A stretch of 64,000 bases of DNA from Aeromicrobium tamlense. GTDB taxonomy: Bacteria; Actinomycetota; Actinomycetes; Propionibacteriales; Nocardioidaceae. Below are positions 19,817-28,094 of this stretch, piece after piece (within the stretch, counting starts at the first letter, position 1; every line of letters starts with the position of its first letter). Where the stretch lies: contig NZ_JACBZN010000001.1 of assembly GCF_013408555.1 (NCBI RefSeq), positions 2,480,001-2,544,000 on the forward strand, read 5' to 3'. A program made the translations under genes and the position numbers. Below the pieces are notes generated by a model that had not been told where the DNA came from, made no database searches, and saw only the letters and a list, made by a program, of their open reading frames with translations.

Positions 19817-21952
19817 TCAGGGCAGCGTGATCCGCAGGAACTCGGGGCGGTAGAGGCTCGGGTCGGCCTGGACGTCGCCGTCCTTGGTGTTACGGCTGAC
19901 CGAGACGACCATCGTGCCCTTCTCGGGGAACAGCTGCGGGTGCGCGAGCGGCATGTAGCGCAGCTCCGATGCCGTCGAGGGGATCTTCGCCACCGGAGGC
20001 GCGGGAGTGAACGGTCCGGTGGGACCCGGCGCGGTCCAGACCACCAGGTCGGTGCCGACGAAGTCCGCGCGCTTGCTCAGGGCGTACCAGCGCTTGCCCT
20101 CGCGGAACACCGAGAAGGTCTGCGACACCCCGCCGTCCTGGCCGATCAGCTGCGCGGCCTGCTTCGCGTCGCGCTGCCACCGCTCGCCGTCCCAGTAGCG
20201 CCACTTCGACTGGTCGGTCACGTCCACCAGCCTGGTCTTCGCGACCGACACCGCCCACCCGAAGCCGCCGTCGCTCGTGCGGCTGGTGCCGTAGAGGTAG
20301 ACGGAGTCGCCGACGACCGTGGCGGCCGCGCCCCACACGGGCCGGCTCGTGTCGGGGTCGTCCTCGCCCAGGTCGACGACTCGCTGGAGCACCGGCGCCC
20401 GGCCCGGCTCGACCTGGAAGATCGCCACGGCGGGCCCCAGGTTCCGGAACCCGAAGAGGTCGTCGCCGGTCTGCTCGACCCGCTGCGCCATGACCCCGAC
20501 GAGGTCGCGCCCGAGGTCGACCGCCGCCACGGACATCGGCCAGTAGCCGACCCCGTCGGCGCGGTCCGGGATCACGGCGTCGCGGTCGCGGCGCTGCACC
20601 AGGCCCGCGCACGTCTTGTCGAAGATCAGCATCGAGTTCCGCACCATCGTGCGGCTCGAGTAGTCCGTCCGCCGGATCGTGTCGCCGAAGACGAACAGCC
20701 CGCGTCCGTCGGCCAGGAACGTGCTCGCCCCCACGTCGCCGCCGACGAAGCCGTCGACGTCGCTCACGGTCTCGATGCGCTCGTTGAGCTCCTTGACGTT
20801 CGTCGGCGTCCGGGTCGTCTGGCACGTGACGGTGACCGGAGGGTCGAGGTCGGTCGCGGTGAACGCGGGCAGCGCGGGCGTCACGACGAGGATGCCGGTG
20901 AGGACGAACGCGCCGATCGTGGCCCCGACGGGATGGGCGCGCAGCGACGGGTGCAGGTCGCGCAGGGCCCGCCGCGGCTCGACCGCCGTGGCCGCCACCG
21001 AGGTCGCGGTGAGGCCGATCATCGTCCAGAGCATCATCATCAGCAGGACCCGCTCGACGTCGACACCGTCGAAGTAGGCCAGGCCGCGGACGGCCCAGGT
21101 CGCCGCCCCGGGCGGGAGCCAGGCCAGCAGGGTGGGCCACACCACCGGCATCGGCGTGAGCGGCCAGGCGCCGATCGCGCCGGGGATGCCGATCACCAGT
21201 CCGACGATCGCCAGCGCGAGCCCCAGCCTGCCGAACCACGCGATGAGCGCCAAGGTCATCGAGCCGACTCCGAGGACGACGAGGGCGCCCAGGCCGGCGA
21301 GCGCGAGGAACGGCGCGTCGATCCGGCGCACGACGACCTCGCTCAGGAACGCACCGCCCAGACCGGCGACGACGGCGCCGGCCGCGAGTCCCGCGAACCG
21401 CACCACGACGAGCGAGGCCGACGCCGACCTGGCCCCGAACACCAGGCCGAGCAGCGCCGCGAAGGCGACACCGAGGATCGCCCACGCCGTGCCGAGGCGG
21501 AACGGTCCGACGCCGTGGGGGTCGCGCTCGGCGACCGGGATCCGGTCGACCACGCGCACGGTCTGCCCGCTGACCGCCAGCGTGCGGGACACGACCTCCT
21601 CGACCTTCTCCGCCTCGGCCGTGCCACCGCCGCTGGCGACCCAGAGCTCGTGGTCGGCGCCGTCGCCCATCACGACGACCGCGCTGACGGCGCGGTCGCG
21701 CAGGCTCGCCTCCGCGGCCTTCTCCGAGGGGCTGACCCGCGCGGCGACCGCGTGCTCGCTCGGGCCGTTGAGGGCGTCGCGCATCGTGGCGGCGTCGGGG
21801 TCGGGTCCGACGACCGCGACCGGGATCTCGCGCGGGGCGGCCTGGCTGAGGCCCGGCAGCTCGGACGCCGGGTCGACCCGGACCAGCACGGCGGTCAGCA
21901 CCATGGCGATGACGAAGCCGGCCGCGGTGAGCCCGACTCCGCGCTGGCGCAT
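19817..21952 (-). CDS. multi-helix membrane protein fused to C-terminal DUF4185 domain
   Basis: In this 711-residue protein the N-terminal helix (about 7-26) is followed by an ~140-residue extracytoplasmic region, then about six helices (from ~165 to ~420), resembling ABC-2/YhgE-type permeases without an ATPase nearby. The C-terminal ~260 residues form a DUF4185-like beta-propeller with FVFGDTIRRTDYSSRTMVRNSM, GYWPMSVAAVD and WGAAATVVGDSVYLYG. Some DUF4185 proteins are D-arabinan-degrading glycosidases; whether that applies here is unknown. ATG 21952 begins the first helix. Joining a permease-like region to such a propeller is unusual. Confidence 0.7.
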   Translation of the reverse strand: MRQRGVGLTAAGFVIAMVLTAVLVRVDPASELPGLSQAAPREIPVAVVGPDPDAATMRDALNGPSEHAVAARVSPSEKAAEASLRDRAVSAVVVMGDGADHELWVASGGGTAEAEKVEEVVSRTLAVSGQTVRVVDRIPVAERDPHGVGPFRLGTAWAILGVAFAALLGLVFGARSASASLVVVRFAGLAAGAVVAGLGGAFLSEVVVRRIDAPFLALAGLGALVVLGVGSMTLALIAWFGRLGLALAIVGLVIGIPGAIGAWPLTPMPVVWPTLLAWLPPGAATWAVRGLAYFDGVDVERVLLMMMLWTMIGLTATSVAATAVEPRRALRDLHPSLRAHPVGATIGAFVLTGILVVTPALPAFTATDLDPPVTVTCQTTRTPTNVKELNERIETVSDVDGFVGGDVGASTFLADGRGLFVFGDTIRRTDYSSRTMVRNSMLIFDKTCAGLVQRRDRDAVIPDRADGVGYWPMSVAAVDLGRDLVGVMAQRVEQTGDDLFGFRNLGPAVAIFQVEPGRAPVLQRVVDLGEDDPDTSRPVWGAAATVVGDSVYLYGTSRTSDGGFGWAVSVAKTRLVDVTDQSKWRYWDGERWQRDAKQAAQLIGQDGGVSQTFSVFREGKRWYALSKRADFVGTDLVVWTAPGPTGPFTPAPPVAKIPSTASELRYMPLAHPQLFPEKGTMVVSVSRNTKDGDVQADPSLYRPEFLRITLP

Positions 21953-22049
21953 GTCCGACACGGTAGCGCGGCGCGGCACCGGGGACGTCCCCGCGTCGCG
22001 CCCTCTCCCGCCCACGCTGTCGGAGCGCGCGACTAGGCTGGATCCTGCG

Positions 22050-24383
22050 ATGACCCTGCCATTCCCCGTGCCCTCCGCCCGTCCGCCACGTCCCGGCCCG
22101 GGCGGTCCCGACGCCCCCTCGCCGAAGCGGCGCACCGCCCGCTCCGACGAGCTCCTCGAGGGACTCAACGACGCCCAGCGCACGGCCGTCTCGCACACCG
22201 GCGGACCGCTGCTGGTGGTCGCGGGCGCCGGATCGGGCAAGACCCGCGTGCTCACCCGCCGCATCGCGTGGCTCATCGCGGCTCGCGGCGCCCACCCCGG
22301 CTCCATCCTGGCCATCACGTTCACCAACAAGGCCGCCGCCGAGATGCGCGAGCGCGTCGCCGACCTCGTGGGCGGCCGCGCCCGGATGATGTGGGTCTCC
22401 ACGTTCCACTCCGCGTGCGTGCGGATCCTGCGCCGCGAGGCCGAGAAGTTCAGCTACACCTCGTCGTTCAGCATCTACGACGCCGCCGACTCGCGCCGGC
22501 TCATGACGCTCGTGGTCAAGGACCTCGACCTCGACCCCAAGAAGGTCAACCCGCGCGCGGTCCTCAACTGGGTCTCGAACCACAAGAACGAGCTCGTCGA
22601 CCACGAGGAGGCCGCCAAGCGTGCCTCCAACGGCACCGACGAGACCTACGCGCAGTGCTACGCCGAGTACCAGCGCCGGCTGCGTGCGGCCAATGCGATG
22701 GACTTCGACGACCTCATCATGAACACGGTCCACCTGTTCCAGGCCTGGCCCGAGGTCCGCGAGACGTACCGCCGCCGCTTCCGGCACGTGCTGGTCGACG
22801 AGTACCAGGACACCAACCACGCCCAGTACAGCCTCATCAAGGAGCTGTGCGACGAGGACTCCGACCTCATGGTGGTGGGCGACTCCGACCAGTCGATCTA
22901 CGCCTTCCGCGGCGCCACGATCCGCAACATCCTCGAGTTCGAGGACGACTTCCCCGACGCCGACACCGTCCTGCTCGAGCAGAACTACCGCTCCACGCAG
23001 AACATCCTCGCCGCCGCCAATGGCGTCATCAGCCGCAATCCGGCGCGCCAGGACAAGAAGCTGTGGTCGGCCGAGGGCGACGGCGAGCTGCTGGTGGGCT
23101 ACGTCGGCGACGACGAGCGCGACGAGGCCCAGTTCATCGCCGACGAGATCGACCGGCTCTCCGACCAGGGCATCGCCGCGGCCCGCGACGTGGCGGTGTT
23201 CTACCGCACCAACGCACAGAGCCGTGTGTTCGAGGAGGTCTTCATCCGCGTCGGCCTGCCCTACCGGGTCGTCGGCGGCGTGCGCTTCTACGAGCGCAAG
23301 GAGGTCAAGGACGCGCTGGCCTACCTGCGCGTGCTCGTGAACCCGCGCGACGCCGTGTCGCTGCGACGCGTGCTCAACGAGCCCAAGCGCGGCATCGGCG
23401 ACCGGGCCGAGGGTGCCCTCGAGCGCTTCGCCTCGCGCCACGACGTCAGCTTCTGGGAGGCGATGACCCGCGTCGACGAGATCGACGAGCTGGCCACCCG
23501 CTCGCGCACCGCGATCTCCTCGTTCGCGCAGGTCCTGTCCGAGCTGATGGAGCTCGCCGCGTCCGGCGCCCCCGCCGACGCCGTGCTCGAGGCCGCCCTG
23601 ACGAAGTCCGGCTACCTCACCGTGCTGGAGAACAGCACCGACCCGCAGGACGAGACGCGCGTGGAGAACCTCGCCGAGCTCGTCGCCTTCGCGCGCGAGT
23701 TCGTCGCCTCGGCCGCCACCCTCGACGAGGACGAGGAGCCCGACGACGGCGTCGTGCTCGCGGCAGGCTCGCTCGACGCCTTCCTCGAGCAGGTCGCGCT
23801 CGTCGCCGACGCCGACTCGGTGCCGGACTCCGACGACGGCGTCGTCACGCTGATGACCCTGCACACGGCCAAGGGTCTGGAGTTCCCGGTCGTGTTCCTC
23901 ACCGGCCTCGAGGACGGGGTGTTCCCGCACCTGCGGTCCCTGGGCGATCCGGCCGAGCTCCAGGAGGAGCGCCGGCTGGCCTACGTGGGCATCACCCGCG
24001 CCCGCGAGCGGCTCTACCTCACCCGCGCCACCGTGCGCTCGGCGTGGGGCGCCCCCTCGTACAACCCGGCGTCGCGGTTCCTCGAGGAGATCCCGCCCAC
24101 GCTGATCGACTGGAAGCGCGAGGCCAGCGCCCCCACCCAGTGGGCGCCGCGCACCCCCGCGGCCTCGTTCCGCACCTCCACGGTCGCCGCGCGCTCCAAG
24201 AAGAAGTCCACGGGCGAGGTCGTCTCGCTCTCGCCGGGCGATCGGGTCACCCACGACAGCTTCGGGCTCGGCACGGTGGTCACGGTCGAGGGCACGGGCC
24301 AGAACTCGGTCGCCAGCGTCGACTTCGGATCAGCGGGCGTCAAGCGCCTGCTGCTGCGCTACGCGCCCCTCGAGAAGCTCTGA
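22050..24383 (+). CDS. pcrA: ATP-dependent DNA helicase UvrD/PcrA
   Basis: The 777-residue superfamily 1A 3'-5' helicase acts in repair and replication-fork processing. It has motif I GAGSGKT at 59-65, motif Ia ITFTNKAAAEMRER, motif II DEYQDTN, motif III VVGDSDQSIYAFRGA, motif IV LEQNYRSTQNIL, motif V TLHTAKGLEFPVVF and motif VI YVGITRARERLYL. The N-terminal ~30 residues are a proline-rich extension. The C-terminal Tudor-like end (GDRVTHDSFGLGTVVTVEG) is typical of PcrA, which contacts RNA polymerase. The start at ATG 22050 follows a TAGGCT box 10 nt upstream. Confidence 0.95.
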   Translation: MTLPFPVPSARPPRPGPGGPDAPSPKRRTARSDELLEGLNDAQRTAVSHTGGPLLVVAGAGSGKTRVLTRRIAWLIAARGAHPGSILAITFTNKAAAEMRERVADLVGGRARMMWVSTFHSACVRILRREAEKFSYTSSFSIYDAADSRRLMTLVVKDLDLDPKKVNPRAVLNWVSNHKNELVDHEEAAKRASNGTDETYAQCYAEYQRRLRAANAMDFDDLIMNTVHLFQAWPEVRETYRRRFRHVLVDEYQDTNHAQYSLIKELCDEDSDLMVVGDSDQSIYAFRGATIRNILEFEDDFPDADTVLLEQNYRSTQNILAAANGVISRNPARQDKKLWSAEGDGELLVGYVGDDERDEAQFIADEIDRLSDQGIAAARDVAVFYRTNAQSRVFEEVFIRVGLPYRVVGGVRFYERKEVKDALAYLRVLVNPRDAVSLRRVLNEPKRGIGDRAEGALERFASRHDVSFWEAMTRVDEIDELATRSRTAISSFAQVLSELMELAASGAPADAVLEAALTKSGYLTVLENSTDPQDETRVENLAELVAFAREFVASAATLDEDEEPDDGVVLAAGSLDAFLEQVALVADADSVPDSDDGVVTLMTLHTAKGLEFPVVFLTGLEDGVFPHLRSLGDPAELQEERRLAYVGITRARERLYLTRATVRSAWGAPSYNPASRFLEEIPPTLIDWKREASAPTQWAPRTPAASFRTSTVAARSKKKSTGEVVSLSPGDRVTHDSFGLGTVVTVEGTGQNSVASVDFGSAGVKRLLLRYAPLEKL

Positions 24384-24401
24384 CCACCCAGACGTGAACG
24401 A

Positions 24402-24432
24402 CGAGAGCCCCCGGCCTGGCCGGGGGCTCTCG
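24402..24432. terminator. bidirectional terminator, pcrA / M23 peptidase
   Basis: A 13-bp perfect stem (cgagagcccccgg and its inverse) with a 5-nt loop lies between convergent genes. Confidence 0.85.
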
Positions 24433-24456
24433 GGTGTCGATCGGTGCTGACTGGTG

Positions 24457-25515
24457 TCAGGGGGTGACGCCGTGCGCGACGAGCGCCGCGTACGGGTCCG
24501 TGGGGCCGCCGCCGGCCGGGTGCACCTCGAGGTGCAGGTGCGGGCCGGTGACGTTGCCGGTGGAGCCGGTGGCGCCGATGACGTCACCGGGGGCGACCTG
24601 CTGGCCCACGCTGACCGAGACCGAGCTCTGGTGGCAGTACCAGATCTCGGTGCCGTCGGCGAGGGTGATGATCGTGCGGTTGCCGTAGGCGCCCTCGTAG
24701 CCGGTCGAGGTGACCGTGCCAGCCGCGATCGCGACGAGGGTCGAGCCCGACGGACCGGCGAAGTCCAGGCCGGTGTGACGGCCGCTGCTCCAGTAGCCGC
24801 CGCCCTGGCCGAAGCGGGCGGTGAGGCGGTAGCCGACGACCGGGATGACCCACTGGTTGCGGGTGATCTCGTCCTGGCGCTTCTCGGCCGACTTGGCGGC
24901 CGCCGCGTTGTACTGCGCGAGCGCCTTCTGGACCTGCTGGGCCTGCATCGGCTTCTGGATCGCGAGCTCGCGGTCGTAGCTGCGCGAGACGTCCACCGCG
25001 TTCGTGGCGTTCGCGCCGACGTAGTTCTTGGCCAGCGCGGCGTCGGCGCCGGCGAGCAGGCCGGGCGAGGTGACGCTGATCGAGCCGACCGCGGCGATCA
25101 CCATGGCGGCGACGCCGGCGAGCAGCCGGGTGCGGCCCGTGGCCGCGGCCGCACGGCGTGCACGACGCGCGCCGGGGATGCGGCCCTCGGGGATCGCGCC
25201 GATCGCGGGGAACACGATGGTGTCCTCGGCCGGGACGGCGGCCACCGGCTCGGGGAGCGCGGCGGCGGGAATCGGGTTACGGTCGACGGGAGCGGCCGCG
25301 CGACGCGAGCCGGGCACCGGGGTGGGCTGCTTCGCACGGCGGCCCACGCTGTAGGTCTGCGAGGTCGACTGCGGGCTCAGGCCCTGCATGACGACGGTCG
25401 AGTCGGAGTCGTGCTCCACCGGCGCCTTGGCGCGCCGGGAGCCGACGGTCCGGGGTGCCTCGGGTGCATCCGGGGTCGACCGACCGCTCGCTCGGGAGCG
25501 ATCGAATTCGGCCAT
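24457..25515 (-). CDS. M23 family (LytM) metallopeptidase
   Basis: The 352-residue envelope protein has a ~120-residue basic/proline cytoplasmic N-terminus, one membrane helix (LLAGVAAMVIAAVGSISVT, about 130-150), a short helical region and a C-terminal LytM domain. The zinc ligands appear as HTGLDF and the HLHLEV motif near the end. It likely cleaves peptidoglycan cross-links outside the membrane. A good Shine-Dalgarno (ggagg) precedes the ATG. A candidate sigma-A promoter (ttggaa/tagact) lies upstream. Confidence 0.88.
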   Translation of the reverse strand: MAEFDRSRASGRSTPDAPEAPRTVGSRRAKAPVEHDSDSTVVMQGLSPQSTSQTYSVGRRAKQPTPVPGSRRAAAPVDRNPIPAAALPEPVAAVPAEDTIVFPAIGAIPEGRIPGARRARRAAAATGRTRLLAGVAAMVIAAVGSISVTSPGLLAGADAALAKNYVGANATNAVDVSRSYDRELAIQKPMQAQQVQKALAQYNAAAAKSAEKRQDEITRNQWVIPVVGYRLTARFGQGGGYWSSGRHTGLDFAGPSGSTLVAIAAGTVTSTGYEGAYGNRTIITLADGTEIWYCHQSSVSVSVGQQVAPGDVIGATGSTGNVTGPHLHLEVHPAGGGPTDPYAALVAHGVTP

Positions 25516-25795
25516 ACGTGAAGCCTCCGGGGGTCAGGCAAACGGACTCGCCGAGTCTAGGGGAACCCCGGTGTCCGATTCCAACCCTTTGGCGAAGTGA
25601 CTCACGGTTCGGACACGGATAGCAGAGGAAACTCATGCCCGCACCTCCGTCGGAGGCCCCCGTGTTCCAACTCACGTTTACGCAACCCACGCCGAAGCAC
25701 CCCTCTCCCGGCAGGTAGAGTCGCGAGGGCTTCGGCGACGTCGCGTCCACGGCGCCCGCCGAACCACAGCGAATCCCACCATTAAGGACGTCACC
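25516..25795. other. divergent intergenic region upstream of M23 gene and sucC
   Basis: This 280-bp spacer holds the M23 promoter candidate on one side and the sucC control region on the other. For sucC the best -10 is TAGAGT at 25716-25721, implying a ~70-nt leader ending in taaggacg before the GTG. I found no convincing riboswitch fold. Confidence 0.4.
25554..25584 (-). promoter_or_regulatory. promoter candidate for M23 gene
   Basis: On the minus strand TTGGAA (25579-25584) and TAGACT (25554-25559) are separated by 19 bp, about 40 bp before the ATG. An 8-bp inverted repeat gtgtccga...tcggacac (25571-25616) overlaps the -35 and may be an operator. Confidence 0.35.
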
Positions 25796-26959
25796 GTGGA
25801 TCTGATGGAGTATCAGGCGAAGGAGCTCTTCGCCAAGCACAACGTTGCGACGACTCTCGGCACCGTGGTCACCACGGCCGAGGAGGCCAAGGCCGCCGCC
25901 GAGCAGATGGGCGGCGTGACCGTCATCAAGGCGCAGGTCAAGGCCGGAGGCCGCGGCAAGGCGGGCGGCGTGAAGCTCGCCAAGACCGCCGACGAGGCCT
26001 TCGAGCACGCCTCGAACATCCTCGGCATGGAGATCAAGGGCCTCACGGTCAACCGCGTGCTCGTCACGCCGGCGACCCCGCCCGTCGAGGAGTACTACTT
26101 CTCCTTCCTGCTCGACCGCGCGAACCGCAGCTACCTGTGCATCGCGAGCGTCGAGGGCGGCGTCGAGATCGAGGAGGTCGCCAAGACCAACCCCGAGGCC
26201 GTCCGCCAGATCCCCGTCGACGCCGGCACCGGCGTGGACGAGGCGAAGGCCCGCGAGATCGTCGCCGACGCGAAGTTCCCGGCCGAGCTGGCCGACCAGG
26301 CCGTCGAGATGATCCAGGCCCTCTGGAAGGTCTTCGTCGAGGAGGACGCCACGCTCGTCGAGGTCAACCCGCTGGCGCGCCTGGAGGGCGACAAGCTGGA
26401 GGCCCTGGACGGCAAGGTCTCGCTCGACGAGAACGCCGACTTCCGTCACCCCGAGCACGAGGCGTTCGTGGACAACGACGCCACCGACCCGCTCGAGGTC
26501 AAGGCCAAGTCGAAGGGCCTGAACTACGTCAAGCTCGACGGCCAGGTCGGCATCATCGGCAACGGCGCCGGGCTCGTCATGAGCACGCTCGACGTGGTCG
26601 CGTACGCCGGTGAGGCCCACGGCGGCGTCAAGCCCGCCAACTTCCTGGACATCGGCGGCGGCGCCTCGGCGCAGGTCATGGCCGACGGCCTGGACGTCAT
26701 CTTGAACGACGAGCAGGTCAAGAGCGTGTTCGTCAACGTCTTCGGCGGCATCACCTCGTGTGACGCGGTCGCGAACGGCATCAAGGGCGCGCTGGAGATC
26801 CTCGGCGACGAGGCCACCAAGCCGCTCGTCGTGCGCCTCGACGGCAACAAGGTCGAGGAAGGCCGGGCGATCCTGAACGAACTGAACCACCCGCTGGTCA
26901 CGCTCGTCGACACCATGGACGGTGCCGCCGACAAGGCCGCCGAGCTCGCGAACGCATAA
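25796..26959 (+). CDS. sucC: succinyl-CoA synthetase beta subunit (ADP-forming)
   Basis: The 387-residue subunit carries the ATP-grasp domain that binds nucleotide and, with the alpha subunit, makes ATP from succinyl-CoA in the TCA cycle. It shows [14 protein letters not shown] at the start, the glycine-rich [19 protein letters not shown], and the C-terminal [12 protein letters not shown] and [17 protein letters not shown] motifs. The GTG at 25796 has aaggacg upstream; an ATG three codons later is the alternative. It is co-transcribed with sucD (9-bp gap). Confidence 0.95.
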   Translation: MDLMEYQAKELFAKHNVATTLGTVVTTAEEAKAAAEQMGGVTVIKAQVKAGGRGKAGGVKLAKTADEAFEHASNILGMEIKGLTVNRVLVTPATPPVEEYYFSFLLDRANRSYLCIASVEGGVEIEEVAKTNPEAVRQIPVDAGTGVDEAKAREIVADAKFPAELADQAVEMIQALWKVFVEEDATLVEVNPLARLEGDKLEALDGKVSLDENADFRHPEHEAFVDNDATDPLEVKAKSKGLNYVKLDGQVGIIGNGAGLVMSTLDVVAYAGEAHGGVKPANFLDIGGGASAQVMADGLDVILNDEQVKSVFVNVFGGITSCDAVANGIKGALEILGDEATKPLVVRLDGNKVEEGRAILNELNHPLVTLVDTMDGAADKAAELANA

Positions 26960-26968
26960 GGACGAAAC

Positions 26969-27865
26969 ATGGCGATCTATCTCACCTCTGAATCCAAGGT
27001 CATCGTCCAGGGCATCACCGGCGGCGAGGGCACCAAGCACACCGCCCTGATGCTCAAGTCCGGCACGAACGTCGTCGGTGGCGTCAACGCGCGCAAGGCC
27101 GGCACCACGGTCACGCACGTCGACGCCGACGGCAACGACGTCGAGCTGCCCGTGTTCGGCTCGGTCGCCGAGGCGATCGAGAAGACCGGCGCCGACGTGT
27201 CGGTCGCGTTCGTCCCGCCGGCGTTCACCAAGGACGCCGTCGTCGAGGCCATCGACGCCGAGATCGGCCTGCTCGTGGTCATCACCGAGGGCGTCCCGGT
27301 CCAGGACACCGCGGAGTTCTGGGCCTACGCCCAGGGCAAGAAGACCCGCATCATCGGCCCGAACTGCCCCGGCATCATCAGCCCCGGGCAGGCGCTCGCC
27401 GGCATCACGCCGGCGACCATCGCGGGCGCCGGCCCGGTCGGCCTCGTGTCCAAGTCGGGCACGCTGACCTACCAGATGATGTTCGAGCTGCGTGACTTCG
27501 GCTTCACCACCGCCATCGGCATCGGCGGCGACCCGGTCATCGGCACGACGCACATCGACGCGCTCGAGGCGTTCGAGAACGACCCCGACACCAAGGCGAT
27601 CGTGATGATCGGCGAGATCGGCGGCGACGCCGAGGAGCGCGCGGCCGAGTACATCAAGGCGCACGTGACCAAGCCGGTCGTCGGCTATGTCGCGGGCTTC
27701 ACCGCTCCCGAGGGCAAGACCATGGGCCACGCCGGCGCCATCGTCTCGGGCTCCTCGGGCACCGCCCAGGCGAAGAAGGAGGCCCTCGAGGCCGCCGGGG
27801 TCAAGGTCGGCAAGACGCCGTCCGAGACCGCCGCCCTGATGCGGGAGATCCTGCAGGGTCTCTGA
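26969..27865 (+). CDS. sucD: succinyl-CoA synthetase alpha subunit
   Basis: The 298-residue partner of SucC binds CoA (Rossmann fold, [21 protein letters not shown]) and is phosphorylated on an active-site histidine, here His254 in [20 protein letters not shown] and [13 protein letters not shown] are family hallmarks. A clear aaggacg site precedes the ATG. It is followed by a strong terminator. Confidence 0.96.
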   Translation: MAIYLTSESKVIVQGITGGEGTKHTALMLKSGTNVVGGVNARKAGTTVTHVDADGNDVELPVFGSVAEAIEKTGADVSVAFVPPAFTKDAVVEAIDAEIGLLVVITEGVPVQDTAEFWAYAQGKKTRIIGPNCPGIISPGQALAGITPATIAGAGPVGLVSKSGTLTYQMMFELRDFGFTTAIGIGGDPVIGTTHIDALEAFENDPDTKAIVMIGEIGGDAEERAAEYIKAHVTKPVVGYVAGFTAPEGKTMGHAGAIVSGSSGTAQAKKEALEAAGVKVGKTPSETAALMREILQGL

Positions 27866-27876
27866 CACCCGTCAGC

Positions 27877-27914
27877 ACGACGCCCCCGCGAGCCTCGGCT
27901 CGCGGGGGCGTCGT
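27877..27914 (+). terminator. terminator after sucCD
   Basis: A 16-bp perfect stem (acgacgcccccgcgag and inverse) with loop cctcgg is followed by tcgttcgt. Confidence 0.88.
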
Positions 27915-27922
27915 CGTTCGTG

Positions 27923-28094
27923 GTGACAGTTTCCCCGGTTAAGCGGGGAAACTGTCACTTCACGGGGTTTGCGAACCTCGCGAAGTGACAGGAAACCTCG
28001 TTCAGTCGAGGTCGGGACGACCGCCCGGGGTTCTCGGTCACTCCCCGGGGATCGCGAACCCCGGTCAGTGACAGGTAACCGGGGAAACCGTCAC
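27923..28094. repeat. composite palindrome, copy B plus inverted remnant
   Basis: 27923-28008 repeats the 86-bp unit of 13017-13102 (four mismatches). It is followed by a diverged palindrome with gtcac...gtgac ends at 28037-28072 and an inverted ggtaaccggggaaaccgtcac at 28074-28094 that matches the first arm of the unit. The cluster therefore looks like a head-to-head pair of units, one degraded. It abuts the stop of the minus-strand gene. Confidence 0.75.

Noticed and set aside
19890..24254. 1454-codon minus-strand open frame over pcrA and the DUF4185 gene
   Set aside because: Low-complexity Arg/Gly composition and no domains; the helicase motifs are all on the plus strand.
25516..25795. 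c-di-AMP (ydaO) riboswitch upstream of the M23 peptidase
   Set aside because: Wall-peptidase genes in actinomycetes often carry one, but I could not match the conserved core; only a promoter candidate and an 8-bp inverted repeat are visible.
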